From NCBI GenBank assembly GCA_965238025.1, contig OZ250162.1, forward strand, positions 310,001 through 374,000: DNA of 64,000 bases. The letters run 5' to 3'. Positions 1-9,193 of the stretch are shown here, piece after piece; the first letter of the stretch is position 1; every line of letters begins with the position of its first letter. This DNA is from Pelagihabitans sp965238025. Its GTDB lineage: Bacteria; Bacteroidota; Bacteroidia; Flavobacteriales; Flavobacteriaceae. A model generated the notes under the pieces. It ran no database searches and was not told the origin of the DNA. It was given only the letters and a program-made list of their open reading frames with translations. The position numbers and the translations under genes were made by a program.

Positions 1-151
1 TTCGTTTGTATAGAATGATATGATTTTCAAAGCGAGTTTAATTGTCTTCTATTTGGATAGACGTGTTATTGCTAAAAAAGGTTGCCTGGCGTGGAAAAAA
101 TTTATCAAAATTCTATTTTTGGGGTTCCTCCTTAGGTGAACTGGAATAGTG

Positions 152-180
152 AGTTGGCCTTCACTTACTTCGAGCCAACT
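152..180 (-). terminator. Hairpin after the polyprenyl synthase gene
   Basis: A perfect 7-bp inverted repeat, AGTTGGC and GCCAACT, with a 15-base loop begins a few bases past the stop codon of the minus-strand gene at 187. No T-run follows it on the minus strand, so intrinsic termination is only a guess. Positions 1-151 hold no gene I can support. Confidence 0.3.
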
Positions 181-186
181 TTATAG

Positions 187-1164
187 TTACTTTTTTCTAT
201 CGACCACATAGTTCACCATCAGTTCTAAGGAACTCTTGTAATCGGATTCAGGATATGTGGCTAACAATTGTAAGGCCTCGTTCCTATAGGTCAGCATTTT
301 TTGTACTGCATAGTCAAGCCCACCATGCTCCTTAACAAAAGTAATAACTTCCTTGACACGTTTTTTATCCTTGTTATAATTTTTGATGGAATTGATGACC
401 CATTTTTTTTTATCTTTTGAACAGTTGTTCATTGCATAAATTAGCGGAAGTGTCATTTTTTGCTCTTTGATATCTATTCCTGTAGGCTTGCCGATAGCTG
501 CGCTACCGTAATCAAAGAGGTCATCCTTTATTTGAAAGGCCATACCACAAAGTTCCCCAAATTTTCGAAAGGCTTCTACATCGGGTGCGTCCGGTTTTAC
601 CGAGCATGCCCCAAGACTACAGCAAGCAGCAATCAAAGTTGCTGTTTTTTGACGGATTATGTCATAGTAAACGTCTTCTGTAATATCCAATCTTCGGGCT
701 TTTTCAATCTGTAATAATTCGCCCTCGCTCATTTCACGAACCGCAACCGAAATAATACGTAATAGATCAAAATCACCATTATCTATAGAAAGCAACAAGC
801 CCTTTGATAATAAAAAATCGCCTACTAGAACGGCTATTTTATTCTTCCAAAGTGCATTTATGGAGAAGAATCCGCGTCGTTTGGTACTTTCATCTACAAC
901 ATCGTCATGCACCAAGGTTGCCGTATGGATCAATTCGATAACCGCAGCCCCACGATAGGTGCGTTCGTTAACCTCACCATTATTTAGCAGCTTCGCGGTT
1001 AAAAAAACGAACATAGGCCGCATTTGCTTGCCTTTTCTGTTAACAATGTAGTAGGTAATTCTATTGAGGAGGGCAACCTTAGATGACATGGAATCCCGAA
1101 ACTTTGTTTCAAAGAGTTCCATTTCATCCCTTATTGGGTCTTTTATTTGAGATACTACTTTCAA
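187..1164 (-). CDS. Polyprenyl diphosphate synthase (long-chain type)
   Basis: This 325-residue protein belongs to the trans-isoprenyl diphosphate synthase family, which condenses isopentenyl diphosphate with allylic diphosphates in the cytosol. Both Asp-rich motifs are intact: D87-D88-x-x-D91 and D214-D215-x-x-D218, which bind the magnesium-diphosphate substrates. The fifth residue before the first motif is Ala82, a small residue, which in this family goes with longer chains rather than farnesyl or geranylgeranyl products. Flavobacteria use menaquinone with a polyprenyl tail, so a role in making that tail is likely but inferred. The gene is the last of a long minus-strand run and lies 173 bp below rlmN. 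Confidence 0.9.
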   Translation of the reverse strand: MKVVSQIKDPIRDEMELFETKFRDSMSSKVALLNRITYYIVNRKGKQMRPMFVFLTAKLLNNGEVNERTYRGAAVIELIHTATLVHDDVVDESTKRRGFFSINALWKNKIAVLVGDFLLSKGLLLSIDNGDFDLLRIISVAVREMSEGELLQIEKARRLDITEDVYYDIIRQKTATLIAACCSLGACSVKPDAPDVEAFRKFGELCGMAFQIKDDLFDYGSAAIGKPTGIDIKEQKMTLPLIYAMNNCSKDKKKWVINSIKNYNKDKKRVKEVITFVKEHGGLDYAVQKMLTYRNEALQLLATYPESDYKSSLELMVNYVVDRKK

Positions 1165-1337
1165 TAGCTTTTTTTGGCGTCTATATTTATCTTTTAAAAG
1201 TAGGGAAAAGGAAGTAAAAAAAGTGCGAAAGACGAATTGGAAAAACTTTCCAATTCAAAAATTAAATTTAAATGCGACTTTACCGTCTTACCATTTACTC
1301 AAAAACCCTTGGATGCCGCGGTTCACTGGTGAAATGC

Positions 1338-2378
1338 TTACTGCTTGTTCGCAAGCTGTCCGCAAGCGGCATCAATATCCTTACCACGGGAACGGCGAAC
1401 GGTGACGGTAATCCCATTTCGTTCCAATGTTTCTACATACATGTTAATTGCATTATCGCTAGCTTGTTGGAACATTCCATCATCAATAGGGTTGTATTCT
1501 ATCAAATTGACCTTTGAGGGCGCAAAACGACAGAAATCCACCAGTGCATTTACATCTTTTTGGGTGTCATTAATTCCTTTCCAAACCACATACTCATAGG
1601 TTATTCTACTTTTGGTCTTCTCATACCAATATACCAACGCTTCGCGCAAATCTGACAGTGAGAAAGTAGCATTAAAAGGCATAATCGAAGTACGAATCTC
1701 ATCAATAGCTGAATGAAGGGAAACAGCTAATTTGAATTTAACCCCTTCATCTGCCATTTTTCGAATCATTTTGGGGACACCAGAAGTGGACACCGTAATT
1801 CGTTTGGGCGACATGCCGAGACCTTCTGGGGAAGTTATTTTATTAATGGCTTTTAAAACATTATTGTAATTCATTAATGGTTCACCCATGCCCATAAAAA
1901 CAATATTGCTTAAGGGCCTATTGAAATACAAGCGACTTTCATTGTCAATCGCCACTACCTGATCATAGATTTCATCAGGATTTAAATTACGCATGCGTTT
2001 AAGGCGGGCGGTCGCACAAAATTTACAATCGAGGCTACAACCCACTTGACTCGAAACACAGGCCGTAGTTCGTGTACTGGTCGGTATCAGAACAGACTCT
2101 ACAACGAGGTCATCGTGTAGGCGAACGGCATTTTTAATGGTGCCATCCTTACTGCGCTGCATCTGATCCACCTTGATGTGGTTTATTACAAAATTGGCCT
2201 CCAGCATCTCTCGGGTTTCTTTCGAAATATTGGTCATCGCATCAAAAGAATGAGCTGCTTTTTGCCAAAGCCATTCGTACACCTGATTCCCACGAAAAGC
2301 CTTATCACCATTAGCCACGAAAAAATCCCGTAGTTGCTCTTTAGTCAAGGCCCGAATGTCTTTTTTCTTGATTTCCAT
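1338..2378 (-). CDS. rlmN: Dual-specificity 23S rRNA/tRNA adenine-C2 methyltransferase RlmN
   Basis: This radical-SAM enzyme methylates C2 of A2503 in 23S rRNA and of A37 in some tRNAs. The protein has 346 residues, the usual length. The CxxxCxxC motif that binds the 4Fe-4S cluster is C114, C118 and C121. The two further cysteines required by the family are present: C107 and C339, the latter in the conserved AACGQL end motif, which carries the methyl intermediate. It lies downstream of queA, and a terminator-like hairpin ends only 18 bases before its ATG. This suggests that its expression depends on read-through or on a promoter inside the 105-bp gap. Confidence 0.97.
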   Translation of the reverse strand: MEIKKKDIRALTKEQLRDFFVANGDKAFRGNQVYEWLWQKAAHSFDAMTNISKETREMLEANFVINHIKVDQMQRSKDGTIKNAVRLHDDLVVESVLIPTSTRTTACVSSQVGCSLDCKFCATARLKRMRNLNPDEIYDQVVAIDNESRLYFNRPLSNIVFMGMGEPLMNYNNVLKAINKITSPEGLGMSPKRITVSTSGVPKMIRKMADEGVKFKLAVSLHSAIDEIRTSIMPFNATFSLSDLREALVYWYEKTKSRITYEYVVWKGINDTQKDVNALVDFCRFAPSKVNLIEYNPIDDGMFQQASDNAINMYVETLERNGITVTVRRSRGKDIDAACGQLANKQ

Positions 2379-2396
2379 TAGTAGCGGATATAAAAA

Positions 2397-2431
2397 TCCC
2401 TCTTTAAATCTATAAAAAATATAAAGAGGGA
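2397..2431 (-). terminator. Strong hairpin with T-run just before rlmN
   Basis: A perfect 10-bp inverted repeat, TCCCTCTTTA and TAAAGAGGGA, is followed on the minus strand by TTTTTAT. It looks like an intrinsic terminator for the queA transcript, but it sits directly in front of the rlmN start codon at 2378, so it could also act as an attenuator or mask translation initiation. Confidence 0.6.
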
Positions 2432-2450
2432 CTTATGCGAAGTTATATGG

Positions 2451-2470
2451 ATTCCCTTCTTCAAGGGAAT
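2451..2470 (-). other. Second hairpin 3' of queA
   Basis: A perfect inverted repeat ATTCCCTT/AAGGGAAT with a 4-base loop starts 13 bases after the queA stop codon. It has no T-run. It may protect the 3' end of the mRNA or belong to a composite terminator with the hairpin at 2397-2431. Confidence 0.35.
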
Positions 2471-2483
2471 GAAAATAAATGCA

Positions 2484-3533
2484 TTAAATTATCAACATTG
2501 CATCGCCATAAGAGTAGAACTTATATTGTTCTAAAATAGCCTCTTTGTATGCTTTTTTCATTAGGTCATGTCCTACGAAGGCCGAAACCATCATCAACAG
2601 GGTTGACTTTGGTAGGTGAAAATTAGTCACCATCGCATTGGCGATACTGAATTCGTATGGTGGGAATACAAATTTATTAGTCCACCCATCAAAAGTGTTC
2701 AACATGTGGCTTGAAGATACTGCACTTTCCAGACCGCGCATTGCCGTTGTACCAACCGCACAAATTCTTCTTTTCTCATTCTTAGCATTGTTAACGATTT
2801 CAGTTGCCTTTTCGTCAATGATTAGCTCTTCACTGTCCATTTTATGTTTGGAAAGGTCTTCTACCTCAACTGGGTTAAAAGTACCCAAGCCCACGTGTAG
2901 TGTAAGTTCGGCAAAATCGATACCTTTGATTTCCAGTCGTTTCAACAAATGCCTTGAAAAGTGAAGCCCGGCTGTAGGTGCTGCTACTGCACCTTCATGC
3001 TTTGCATAAATAGTCTGGTAACGTTGCTCATCTTCAGGCTCTACTGCCCTCTTTATATACTTGGGTAAAGGTGTTTCACCCAAAGCGCGCAATTTTCTTC
3101 TAAAATCGATATATGAACCATCATATAAAAAACGAAGTGTTCTACCTCTAGATGTTGTATTGTCTATTACCTCGGCAACCAAATCTTCGTCCTCACCGAA
3201 ATAGAGCTTGTTCCCAATACGTATTTTACGTGCGGGGTCTACCAAAACATCCCAAAGGCGTTGCTCTTCATTCAATTCCCTCAATAAAAATACTTCGATA
3301 CGGGCACCGGTTTTTTCTTTATTTCCGTAAAGACGTGCCGGAAAAACCTTTGTATTGTTCAATACCATAACATCACCCTCATCAAAATAATCGATAAGAT
3401 CTTTGAACATTTTATGTTCAATCTTCCCGGTATCTTTGTGAATGACCATTAATTTTGACTCATCCCGATTTTCTGCGGGGTGTTCTGCTAATAGATTTTC
3501 AGGTAATTCAAATTGAAAGTGTGATAGTTTCAT
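2484..3533 (-). CDS. queA: S-adenosylmethionine:tRNA ribosyltransferase-isomerase QueA
   Basis: QueA transfers the ribosyl part of SAM onto preQ1 at tRNA position 34, making epoxyqueuosine. The frame is open to 3596, but the family's N-terminus (MKLSHFQFELPE) begins at the ATG at 3533, giving 349 residues, the usual size. Recognisable family segments are the early LAEHPxxxRDESKL block, the GAVAAPTAGLHFS substrate region near the middle and the HVGLGTFNPV block. It sits between aroA and rlmN in the same direction. The upstream 21 in-frame codons are more likely leader than protein. Confidence 0.96.
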   Translation of the reverse strand: MKLSHFQFELPENLLAEHPAENRDESKLMVIHKDTGKIEHKMFKDLIDYFDEGDVMVLNNTKVFPARLYGNKEKTGARIEVFLLRELNEEQRLWDVLVDPARKIRIGNKLYFGEDEDLVAEVIDNTTSRGRTLRFLYDGSYIDFRRKLRALGETPLPKYIKRAVEPEDEQRYQTIYAKHEGAVAAPTAGLHFSRHLLKRLEIKGIDFAELTLHVGLGTFNPVEVEDLSKHKMDSEELIIDEKATEIVNNAKNEKRRICAVGTTAMRGLESAVSSSHMLNTFDGWTNKFVFPPYEFSIANAMVTNFHLPKSTLLMMVSAFVGHDLMKKAYKEAILEQYKFYSYGDAMLII

Positions 3534-3625
3534 TAAGGAAAATAGATTTATTGGTTTGCGGCTGCAAATATACGACCCCAATATAGGGGTTGTCAAGTAA
3601 ATGCCATATTAATTGCCGTTTAGGG

Positions 3626-4849
3626 TTATGTGATTTGAAAACCTAGGGCTTTAAGGTCTTCCCAAAAATCGGGATACGACTTCGAGACAACCCCCGCATC
3701 GTTCACAGAAAGTGGAGTTTTCATTGCCAAGGGGGCAAAGGCCATTGCCATTCTATGGTCGTTATAGGTATCAATGGATACTCCTGGGATTAGTTTCGTT
3801 TTTGTATAAAGTTTTAACTCGGAATCCGTAACCTTAATTTCGGCCCCAAGTTTAGATAATTCAGTCTGCAACGCCGCAAGCCTATCCGTCTCCTTTATTT
3901 TCAGTGTATGAAGTCCGGTCAAATGACAGGCTAAGCCCAATCCAAAACAGGTAACTGCAATGGTCTGCGCGATATCCGGGGCGTTTGAGAGATCGTACTT
4001 TACTTTCAATTGCGAGCAATTGAAAGCTTTCTTTAAAACAATTTTCGTCTCGTTGAAGTGGGTTTCAACACCAAAATCCTCATAGATTTTGGCAAGAACA
4101 CTATCTCCTTGAAGGCTTTTATTTTTATAGGCGGAGAGCGTAATTTCCGAGCCTATATCTGCAAGCGCAATTATACTGTAAAAGTATGAAGCTGAACTCC
4201 AGTCCGATTCAACCGTAAGGGTCTTTTCAGGAACCGAAGCCTTTGGCATTACCTTTATCGTATTGCCATCAAAAGTATTTTCGACCCCAATTTCATTGAG
4301 GAGGCTCAATGTCATTTTAATATAGGGAACCGAAGTTATTTTTCCGATAAGTTCCAACTCCAATCCGTTTTCAAGGCTCGACGCGATAAGCAATAGTGAG
4401 GAAATATACTGACTACTGATATTCGCAGGAAGGCTTACCTTATGTTTGGTCAATCTTTTCCCCTTGATATGAATTGGGGGGTAACCATGGTTTTGAACGT
4501 ATTCTATGTCCGCACCCAAATGTTGCAATGCGACTACCAAAACTTCTATAGGCCTTTCGGTCATTCGCTGTGACCCGGTTAAGGTTACTTCTTTCCCATT
4601 TTGGGTGGCAAAATAACTTGTTAGAAATCGCATGGCTGTTCCTGCATGATGAATATCTACTTCTCCCTTTGAAATTGCCAAACCCTTTCGCATGACCTTG
4701 GCGTCATCCGAATTTGAAATATTCAAAATCTCTATATTCCCATATAAAGCCTGTAGCAGTAATAACCTGTTAGATTCGCTCTTTGAACCGGTTATGGAAA
4801 TTTTTGAATTGAGCAGCAAGTTTGCCGGACGGGAAAGGTGTAATTTCAA
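3626..4849 (-). CDS. aroA: 3-phosphoshikimate 1-carboxyvinyltransferase (EPSP synthase)
   Basis: AroA joins shikimate 3-phosphate and phosphoenolpyruvate to make EPSP, the sixth shikimate step. The N-terminal GSKSESNR block, the HHAGTAMRF segment and the C-terminal DHRMAMAFAPLA motif are all present. There is no ATG near the start. The frame opens at a TTG at 4879, but a second TTG at 4849 gives MKLHLSRP..., which starts at the place usual for the family (407 residues), and I chose it. It lies downstream of a MazG-like gene and upstream of queA, away from the other aromatic genes at 10.8-15.3 kb. In-frame codons above 4849 approach the stop of the preceding gene at 4888. Confidence 0.93.
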   Translation of the reverse strand: MKLHLSRPANLLLNSKISITGSKSESNRLLLLQALYGNIEILNISNSDDAKVMRKGLAISKGEVDIHHAGTAMRFLTSYFATQNGKEVTLTGSQRMTERPIEVLVVALQHLGADIEYVQNHGYPPIHIKGKRLTKHKVSLPANISSQYISSLLLIASSLENGLELELIGKITSVPYIKMTLSLLNEIGVENTFDGNTIKVMPKASVPEKTLTVESDWSSASYFYSIIALADIGSEITLSAYKNKSLQGDSVLAKIYEDFGVETHFNETKIVLKKAFNCSQLKVKYDLSNAPDIAQTIAVTCFGLGLACHLTGLHTLKIKETDRLAALQTELSKLGAEIKVTDSELKLYTKTKLIPGVSIDTYNDHRMAMAFAPLAMKTPLSVNDAGVVSKSYPDFWEDLKALGFQIT

Positions 4850-4887
4850 GGTGAAGGTTTTTAGAAAACAAAAGCTCAAATATAGTG

Positions 4888-5214
4888 TTATTTGAGCTTT
4901 TCGTTGTTCTGATGCCGGTCATGGTCCCGCTTTGTCTTCAGGTCTAATTTTTTATCAAATGCAGTCTGTAAATCAATACCGGTCTGATTAGCCAGGCAAA
5001 GTACTACAAACAGTACATCGGCCAATTCTTCACCCAAATCTTTATCCTTATCTGACTCTTTCTCGCTTTGCTCACCATAGCGCCGTGAGATAATACGTGC
5101 AACCTCACCCACCTCCTCTGTAAGCTGGGCCATATTTGTAAGTTCGTTAAAGTAACGAACCCCATGTTCCTTGATCCATTCGTCAACGGCCTGTTGTGCG
5201 CTTTGTATGTTCAT
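4888..5214 (-). CDS. MazG-like nucleotide pyrophosphohydrolase
   Basis: This 108-residue protein matches the small all-alpha NTP pyrophosphatase (MazG/iMazG) fold. It has the EExxE-type motif EEVGE at about residues 33-37 and a later GEELADVLF helix with the paired Glu/Asp residues that hold magnesium. Such enzymes hydrolyse canonical or damaged nucleoside triphosphates to monophosphates; the substrate cannot be read from the sequence. The start is an ATG at 5214, 3 bases below the stop codon of the DUF3857 gene upstream, so the two are probably co-transcribed. The C-terminus is Lys/Asn/His rich and not conserved in any way I recognise. Confidence 0.88.
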   Translation of the reverse strand: MNIQSAQQAVDEWIKEHGVRYFNELTNMAQLTEEVGEVARIISRRYGEQSEKESDKDKDLGEELADVLFVVLCLANQTGIDLQTAFDKKLDLKTKRDHDRHQNNEKLK

Positions 5215-5217
5215 ATA

Positions 5218-7167
5218 CTATGATTTGAAAAGCACTATTTGCTCCGATTGCTTTTTTATTATTTGATTATAGTATTCCTTAAGAAATGGGTAATTAAGAG
5301 CAGAAATCACCGGTTTATTTAGTTCAAAGGTAACGGATAGTAGAATTTTATCTTCGTTATTCTGAATCATATATTTAAATACACCCATATTTTCTGGTAA
5401 TGCAACCGCCGCCTGTTCAGGTATTGATTCAACTTTAAAACCTTCAGGTATAGAAATATTAATCCGGTACTTATTTATAAAGGGGAAACCAAAATCCACA
5501 GGAAACTCTCTTGTTTCTAGTTTAAAAGGGTTTTCTTCAATACAAAGAAATACCATTGGTTTTATATACATCTTATCACCCACAACATCAACCGCATCAT
5601 CGGTCAAATAGCTGAAAGACTCAGATAATACACCTCCGGCAGAATCGATATTTTTTAGTTTATAATCTTCAATTTCTATTCCAGAACATTCTTCCTCCCT
5701 TTCTTTGATTCGACCATCTATATCCTTATCCTTCATCCTTTTTCTAAACTTGTATGCACTGTGGTTTGTCAAAGCTGCCATATATTTACCACCAATAGAG
5801 CCATCACCATTGATGTCAATACCTAAGGAATATCGGTTTGCAGATTTCACAACATCAATCTTAAATATATGTTTCCAGTTTTCATTTGGATTATCTATAA
5901 TAAGACCTCCCCAATTATAGTCTTTAATAGGAAGTACGTTGATATCTCCAAACTCTTCCGTAGCATCCATATAATATTCTTTATCCCCAATCTTCGCGTG
6001 TGCAATTACATAATTAAGACGTTCTAAAGTGGGAAAAAATGGGATGGCGTTGTCCTTTGTACTAATCACAAAAGGGTTTGCCTTTATTCCTGCATATCTT
6101 AACATTGCCACTAGAAGAAGGTTAACATCGGCTGCATTACCCTTTCGCTCCTTAAGTGTTTTCTTTAAACCATTTTGAAAAAATTTTCCATCTATGCCAT
6201 TCCATTCAGTATTTTCTTTGACATATTTAAATAACAGTTTTAATTTTTCCAGTTCATCCGTTTTACCTAAAAGTAGTACATCTAACTCATCATCAAATGA
6301 CCTGCTTTTATCTAATTGGTTCTTATAATCATCTGTACCCCCAATGCTTTTTGCAACATCCGACCAGCTTTTTGAAAAATAACGATTTTTAACCCCAGGT
6401 ATTTCAATTGAAGTTAGTTCGAAGGCAACCCCTGAGCGATAGTTGTCTATATTATCTACAAAAGGTTCCTTTCTTAGAGCAGGTACATTAGCTAATTCAT
6501 AAGAATTGATTACCATTGGCATACCTATTCTAGAATCATGTTCCGTTTTTCGCTTCGGTTGAAAATTTAAATAGCCTTTGTGAGTGGCTTTAAAATTAAA
6601 GCCTTTGGGTGTTCTGATCTTTGCTTCTATTTTCTTAACAGGAATCTCTCTTTGAAAACGAAAATCATCTATGTTCCAGATAAAAGGAGATCTGATTGTA
6701 TATTCAAATTCTATTACCGAGCCCTCTTTTAAATTGGGCATAGTGAATTTGGTCTGCAAATAATTATAACTAAGTTTCGTTTTAAAAATTTGATCTTTTT
6801 CTAGTGATGTTTTGACAATAGTTTCATTTTCCAAATTGTAAGTATATGCCTTGATTTTACTTACTGATTCTAGACTGGATCTTGTTTTAAATAGATTTAT
6901 ATACTCTGTCGCATATTCGAAACCTTCTTTATTATATATTTTTATTCGCTCGTGAATTTTGGTAACCAACCTATTAACACCATTGTTAGATGTTAAATAG
7001 GTATTGCGATAACCATATAGGACCACAGCAGCTGCATCTTTATCAAAGGGACATTCTTTTTCCTTAAGTTCTTCTTTTGTGATTTTTCCAAACTTTACCT
7101 CTTGTGATAACGCATTACTAACGGTAATAAGGCAAATGCATATAAATATGGTTTTAAAAAATTTCAT
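5218..7167 (-). CDS. DUF3857/transglutaminase-like exported protein, catalytic site lost
   Basis: This 649-residue protein starts with a signal peptide (hydrophobic residues 5-20, then SQE). It then has an N-terminal DUF3857 beta-rich part, a transglutaminase-like core at about 300-410 and a C-terminal beta region. The catalytic triad of the fold is broken: the Cys position is Ala345 in KGNAADVNL, the His position is Tyr386 in LNYVIAH, and only the Asp (D401 in YYMDATEE) remains. The paralogue just upstream keeps all three residues. It is probably periplasmic or on the cell surface, where it may bind peptides or glycans rather than cut or cross-link them. Its actual role is unknown. Confidence 0.8.
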   Translation of the reverse strand: MKFFKTIFICICLITVSNALSQEVKFGKITKEELKEKECPFDKDAAAVVLYGYRNTYLTSNNGVNRLVTKIHERIKIYNKEGFEYATEYINLFKTRSSLESVSKIKAYTYNLENETIVKTSLEKDQIFKTKLSYNYLQTKFTMPNLKEGSVIEFEYTIRSPFIWNIDDFRFQREIPVKKIEAKIRTPKGFNFKATHKGYLNFQPKRKTEHDSRIGMPMVINSYELANVPALRKEPFVDNIDNYRSGVAFELTSIEIPGVKNRYFSKSWSDVAKSIGGTDDYKNQLDKSRSFDDELDVLLLGKTDELEKLKLLFKYVKENTEWNGIDGKFFQNGLKKTLKERKGNAADVNLLLVAMLRYAGIKANPFVISTKDNAIPFFPTLERLNYVIAHAKIGDKEYYMDATEEFGDINVLPIKDYNWGGLIIDNPNENWKHIFKIDVVKSANRYSLGIDINGDGSIGGKYMAALTNHSAYKFRKRMKDKDIDGRIKEREEECSGIEIEDYKLKNIDSAGGVLSESFSYLTDDAVDVVGDKMYIKPMVFLCIEENPFKLETREFPVDFGFPFINKYRINISIPEGFKVESIPEQAAVALPENMGVFKYMIQNNEDKILLSVTFELNKPVISALNYPFLKEYYNQIIKKQSEQIVLFKS

Positions 7168-7195
7168 ATAATAATTAAGATGTATGATTAGTAAG

Positions 7196-9112
7196 TTAGG
7201 GTTTGGTTTTTAGCAATGCTGCCTGCGCTTTATCGGCGGCAGCTACTTTTTTTCTAAAATCTCGATATAGCTTGTATTTTTCTTTGGGGTAATAACCCTG
7301 TTTAATCAGAAGGCTTCTTTTATAAGTAATAAAATTGGCTTGGCTATTAAATTCTAAACTTCGGCTGTATGTGCCGAATTCAGTTTCTAGGATTAGAGAG
7401 TCGGGCAAGGCTTCTATGCTATATCCTTCAGGTATTTTAACCTTATATTCATCTTCATCGAAAAAACCACGCTGTATTTCAAAGGCCTGTTTTCTATTAC
7501 GATACCTGTTTGGCACAAAAGTATTTTTATTAAGAGCATTGATTGCAAATAGAATTCGGTCCCCGCTCCTTGAGGCATAATTTATGGCATCAAAAATCAC
7601 TTTTTCATTGAAAGCAACATTATCCTTATCATTTTCAAAGGTGTATCGCCTTACATTCAAATTGTTGATATTACTCCAATATTCTTTATAATATTCCAGG
7701 ATGTCGTCCTTTGTTTGTTTTTCCAAAAAATACCTGTTATCATATTGCACGCCTTTGGTTATGATATCTATGTCGACAGAAATACTCCCGTCAGCAAACA
7801 ACTCATAGTCAGCAAGGGTTTTTTGATAATTCTGTTCATTCAGATAGGCAACAGTCTTCACAATTTCTCCTCCATCAGGAGTGACCACCAAAGCCTGACG
7901 GTCATCCGTAAAATCGCCAACAAATCCGAATGGGTGGGTCTGTGATGTACAATCAACCCAATAATACGTATCTTGGTATGGAATTGCTAAAATCACATGA
8001 TTCCCCTGCCTTAAATCGGCGAAATCTTGATCAAAATCTTCTTTCTGAGAACCAGCTTGAATAACGGTGTAATAAGCATCTACATCAACAGCTTCCAGTA
8101 AGGCCTTAGTATAATTTGAGAGACCTTTGCAGTCTCCATATTTTACACGATCTACGTCAACTGCCGCAATTGGCTGAAGACCACCGACACCTATTTGCAC
8201 ACTTATATATCGCGTATTATCCTGTACATACTTGTAAATGATTTTTGCCTTTTCCAGGTCATCCATAGATTCCTCAATCAACTCCTTTGCCTTATTTTTG
8301 GTAGCTTCAGGAAGCTCCGTTCTTCCTTTCAGTAATTTGTCATCAATCCATTTACCCAATTGTTTCCAATCATTAACCGTAGCATCATGCCCTTTGTAAT
8401 GAAAATTTGGGATACGAACGGACAGGTGAGGTAATATATCATTATCGTTTGGACTTAAACTTTCTTCTTCAATAGCTGGGATATTACTGGTAGTATAAGT
8501 TATTTGACCAATATCTTCGCTCTTTTCTACACCGATTCCGGCCAAATTGAATTCCTTAATCACGGGTTTTAAGCTTTCAGACGTATAAGAAATTTTGTAA
8601 CTGCTTTTTTCCAAGCTAATGGAATAATCGGATAAAAAATATCGGGGAGGAAAAACCCCAGTATCAGAAGTTTCCACCTCATATATAAATTCAATGGTGT
8701 AAGGATATTGAATCGGAGTATAGCTGTGCAGTAATATTCTGTCATCCCTATATAAAGAAAACCCATCGGCGGCACTGAAGTCTTTAAAGTCTTTTCTTCT
8801 AAAATGTTCTATCTTTTTTCCTAATTTATCATAAACAATCGCCTCTATACCCTTGATTTTAGTTTCTTTATCATAACCTACCGCAGTTCTTGCACCTTGC
8901 TGGCCAGATTTATTAAGAACAGTTACCACCTGCCTAACAGTATAGTTCATGGCTTTGTGCGACTTCAGGTGAACATCCATCTCATCAAGGCGTACTATAG
9001 CATTCGCATTCTCGGTAAGGGTCTTATCGAGAACAAGTGCCTGGTACTTGGGTTCTTGAGCAAATAGAGAAAAGGTAAATAATAGTGTACTTAGAAAAAA
9101 GAGGAAACGCAT
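7196..9112 (-). CDS. DUF3857/transglutaminase-like exported protein, catalytic site intact
   Basis: This 638-residue protein begins with a clear signal peptide ending near FAQ (residue 19). A DUF3857 region is followed by a transglutaminase/papain-like core. The expected triad is visible: C328 in YGDCKGLSNY, H372 in QGNHVILA and D387 in YYWVDCTSQ. Members of this family are frequent in Bacteroidetes and are exported, but their substrate is not established. It is 28 bp upstream of a paralogue whose Cys and His are replaced, so the pair looks like an enzyme plus a pseudo-enzyme partner. The pair splits the run of translation genes (dtd, rsgA) from mazG-aroA-queA. Confidence 0.82.
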   Translation of the reverse strand: MRFLFFLSTLLFTFSLFAQEPKYQALVLDKTLTENANAIVRLDEMDVHLKSHKAMNYTVRQVVTVLNKSGQQGARTAVGYDKETKIKGIEAIVYDKLGKKIEHFRRKDFKDFSAADGFSLYRDDRILLHSYTPIQYPYTIEFIYEVETSDTGVFPPRYFLSDYSISLEKSSYKISYTSESLKPVIKEFNLAGIGVEKSEDIGQITYTTSNIPAIEEESLSPNDNDILPHLSVRIPNFHYKGHDATVNDWKQLGKWIDDKLLKGRTELPEATKNKAKELIEESMDDLEKAKIIYKYVQDNTRYISVQIGVGGLQPIAAVDVDRVKYGDCKGLSNYTKALLEAVDVDAYYTVIQAGSQKEDFDQDFADLRQGNHVILAIPYQDTYYWVDCTSQTHPFGFVGDFTDDRQALVVTPDGGEIVKTVAYLNEQNYQKTLADYELFADGSISVDIDIITKGVQYDNRYFLEKQTKDDILEYYKEYWSNINNLNVRRYTFENDKDNVAFNEKVIFDAINYASRSGDRILFAINALNKNTFVPNRYRNRKQAFEIQRGFFDEDEYKVKIPEGYSIEALPDSLILETEFGTYSRSLEFNSQANFITYKRSLLIKQGYYPKEKYKLYRDFRKKVAAADKAQAALLKTKP

Positions 9113-9193
9113 TGGTTGGTTTTGACTAAAAAGTAATTATACAAATCACGTATTTTTCTGACAATATTGGTGTATAAAATCGATGAAATAAGT

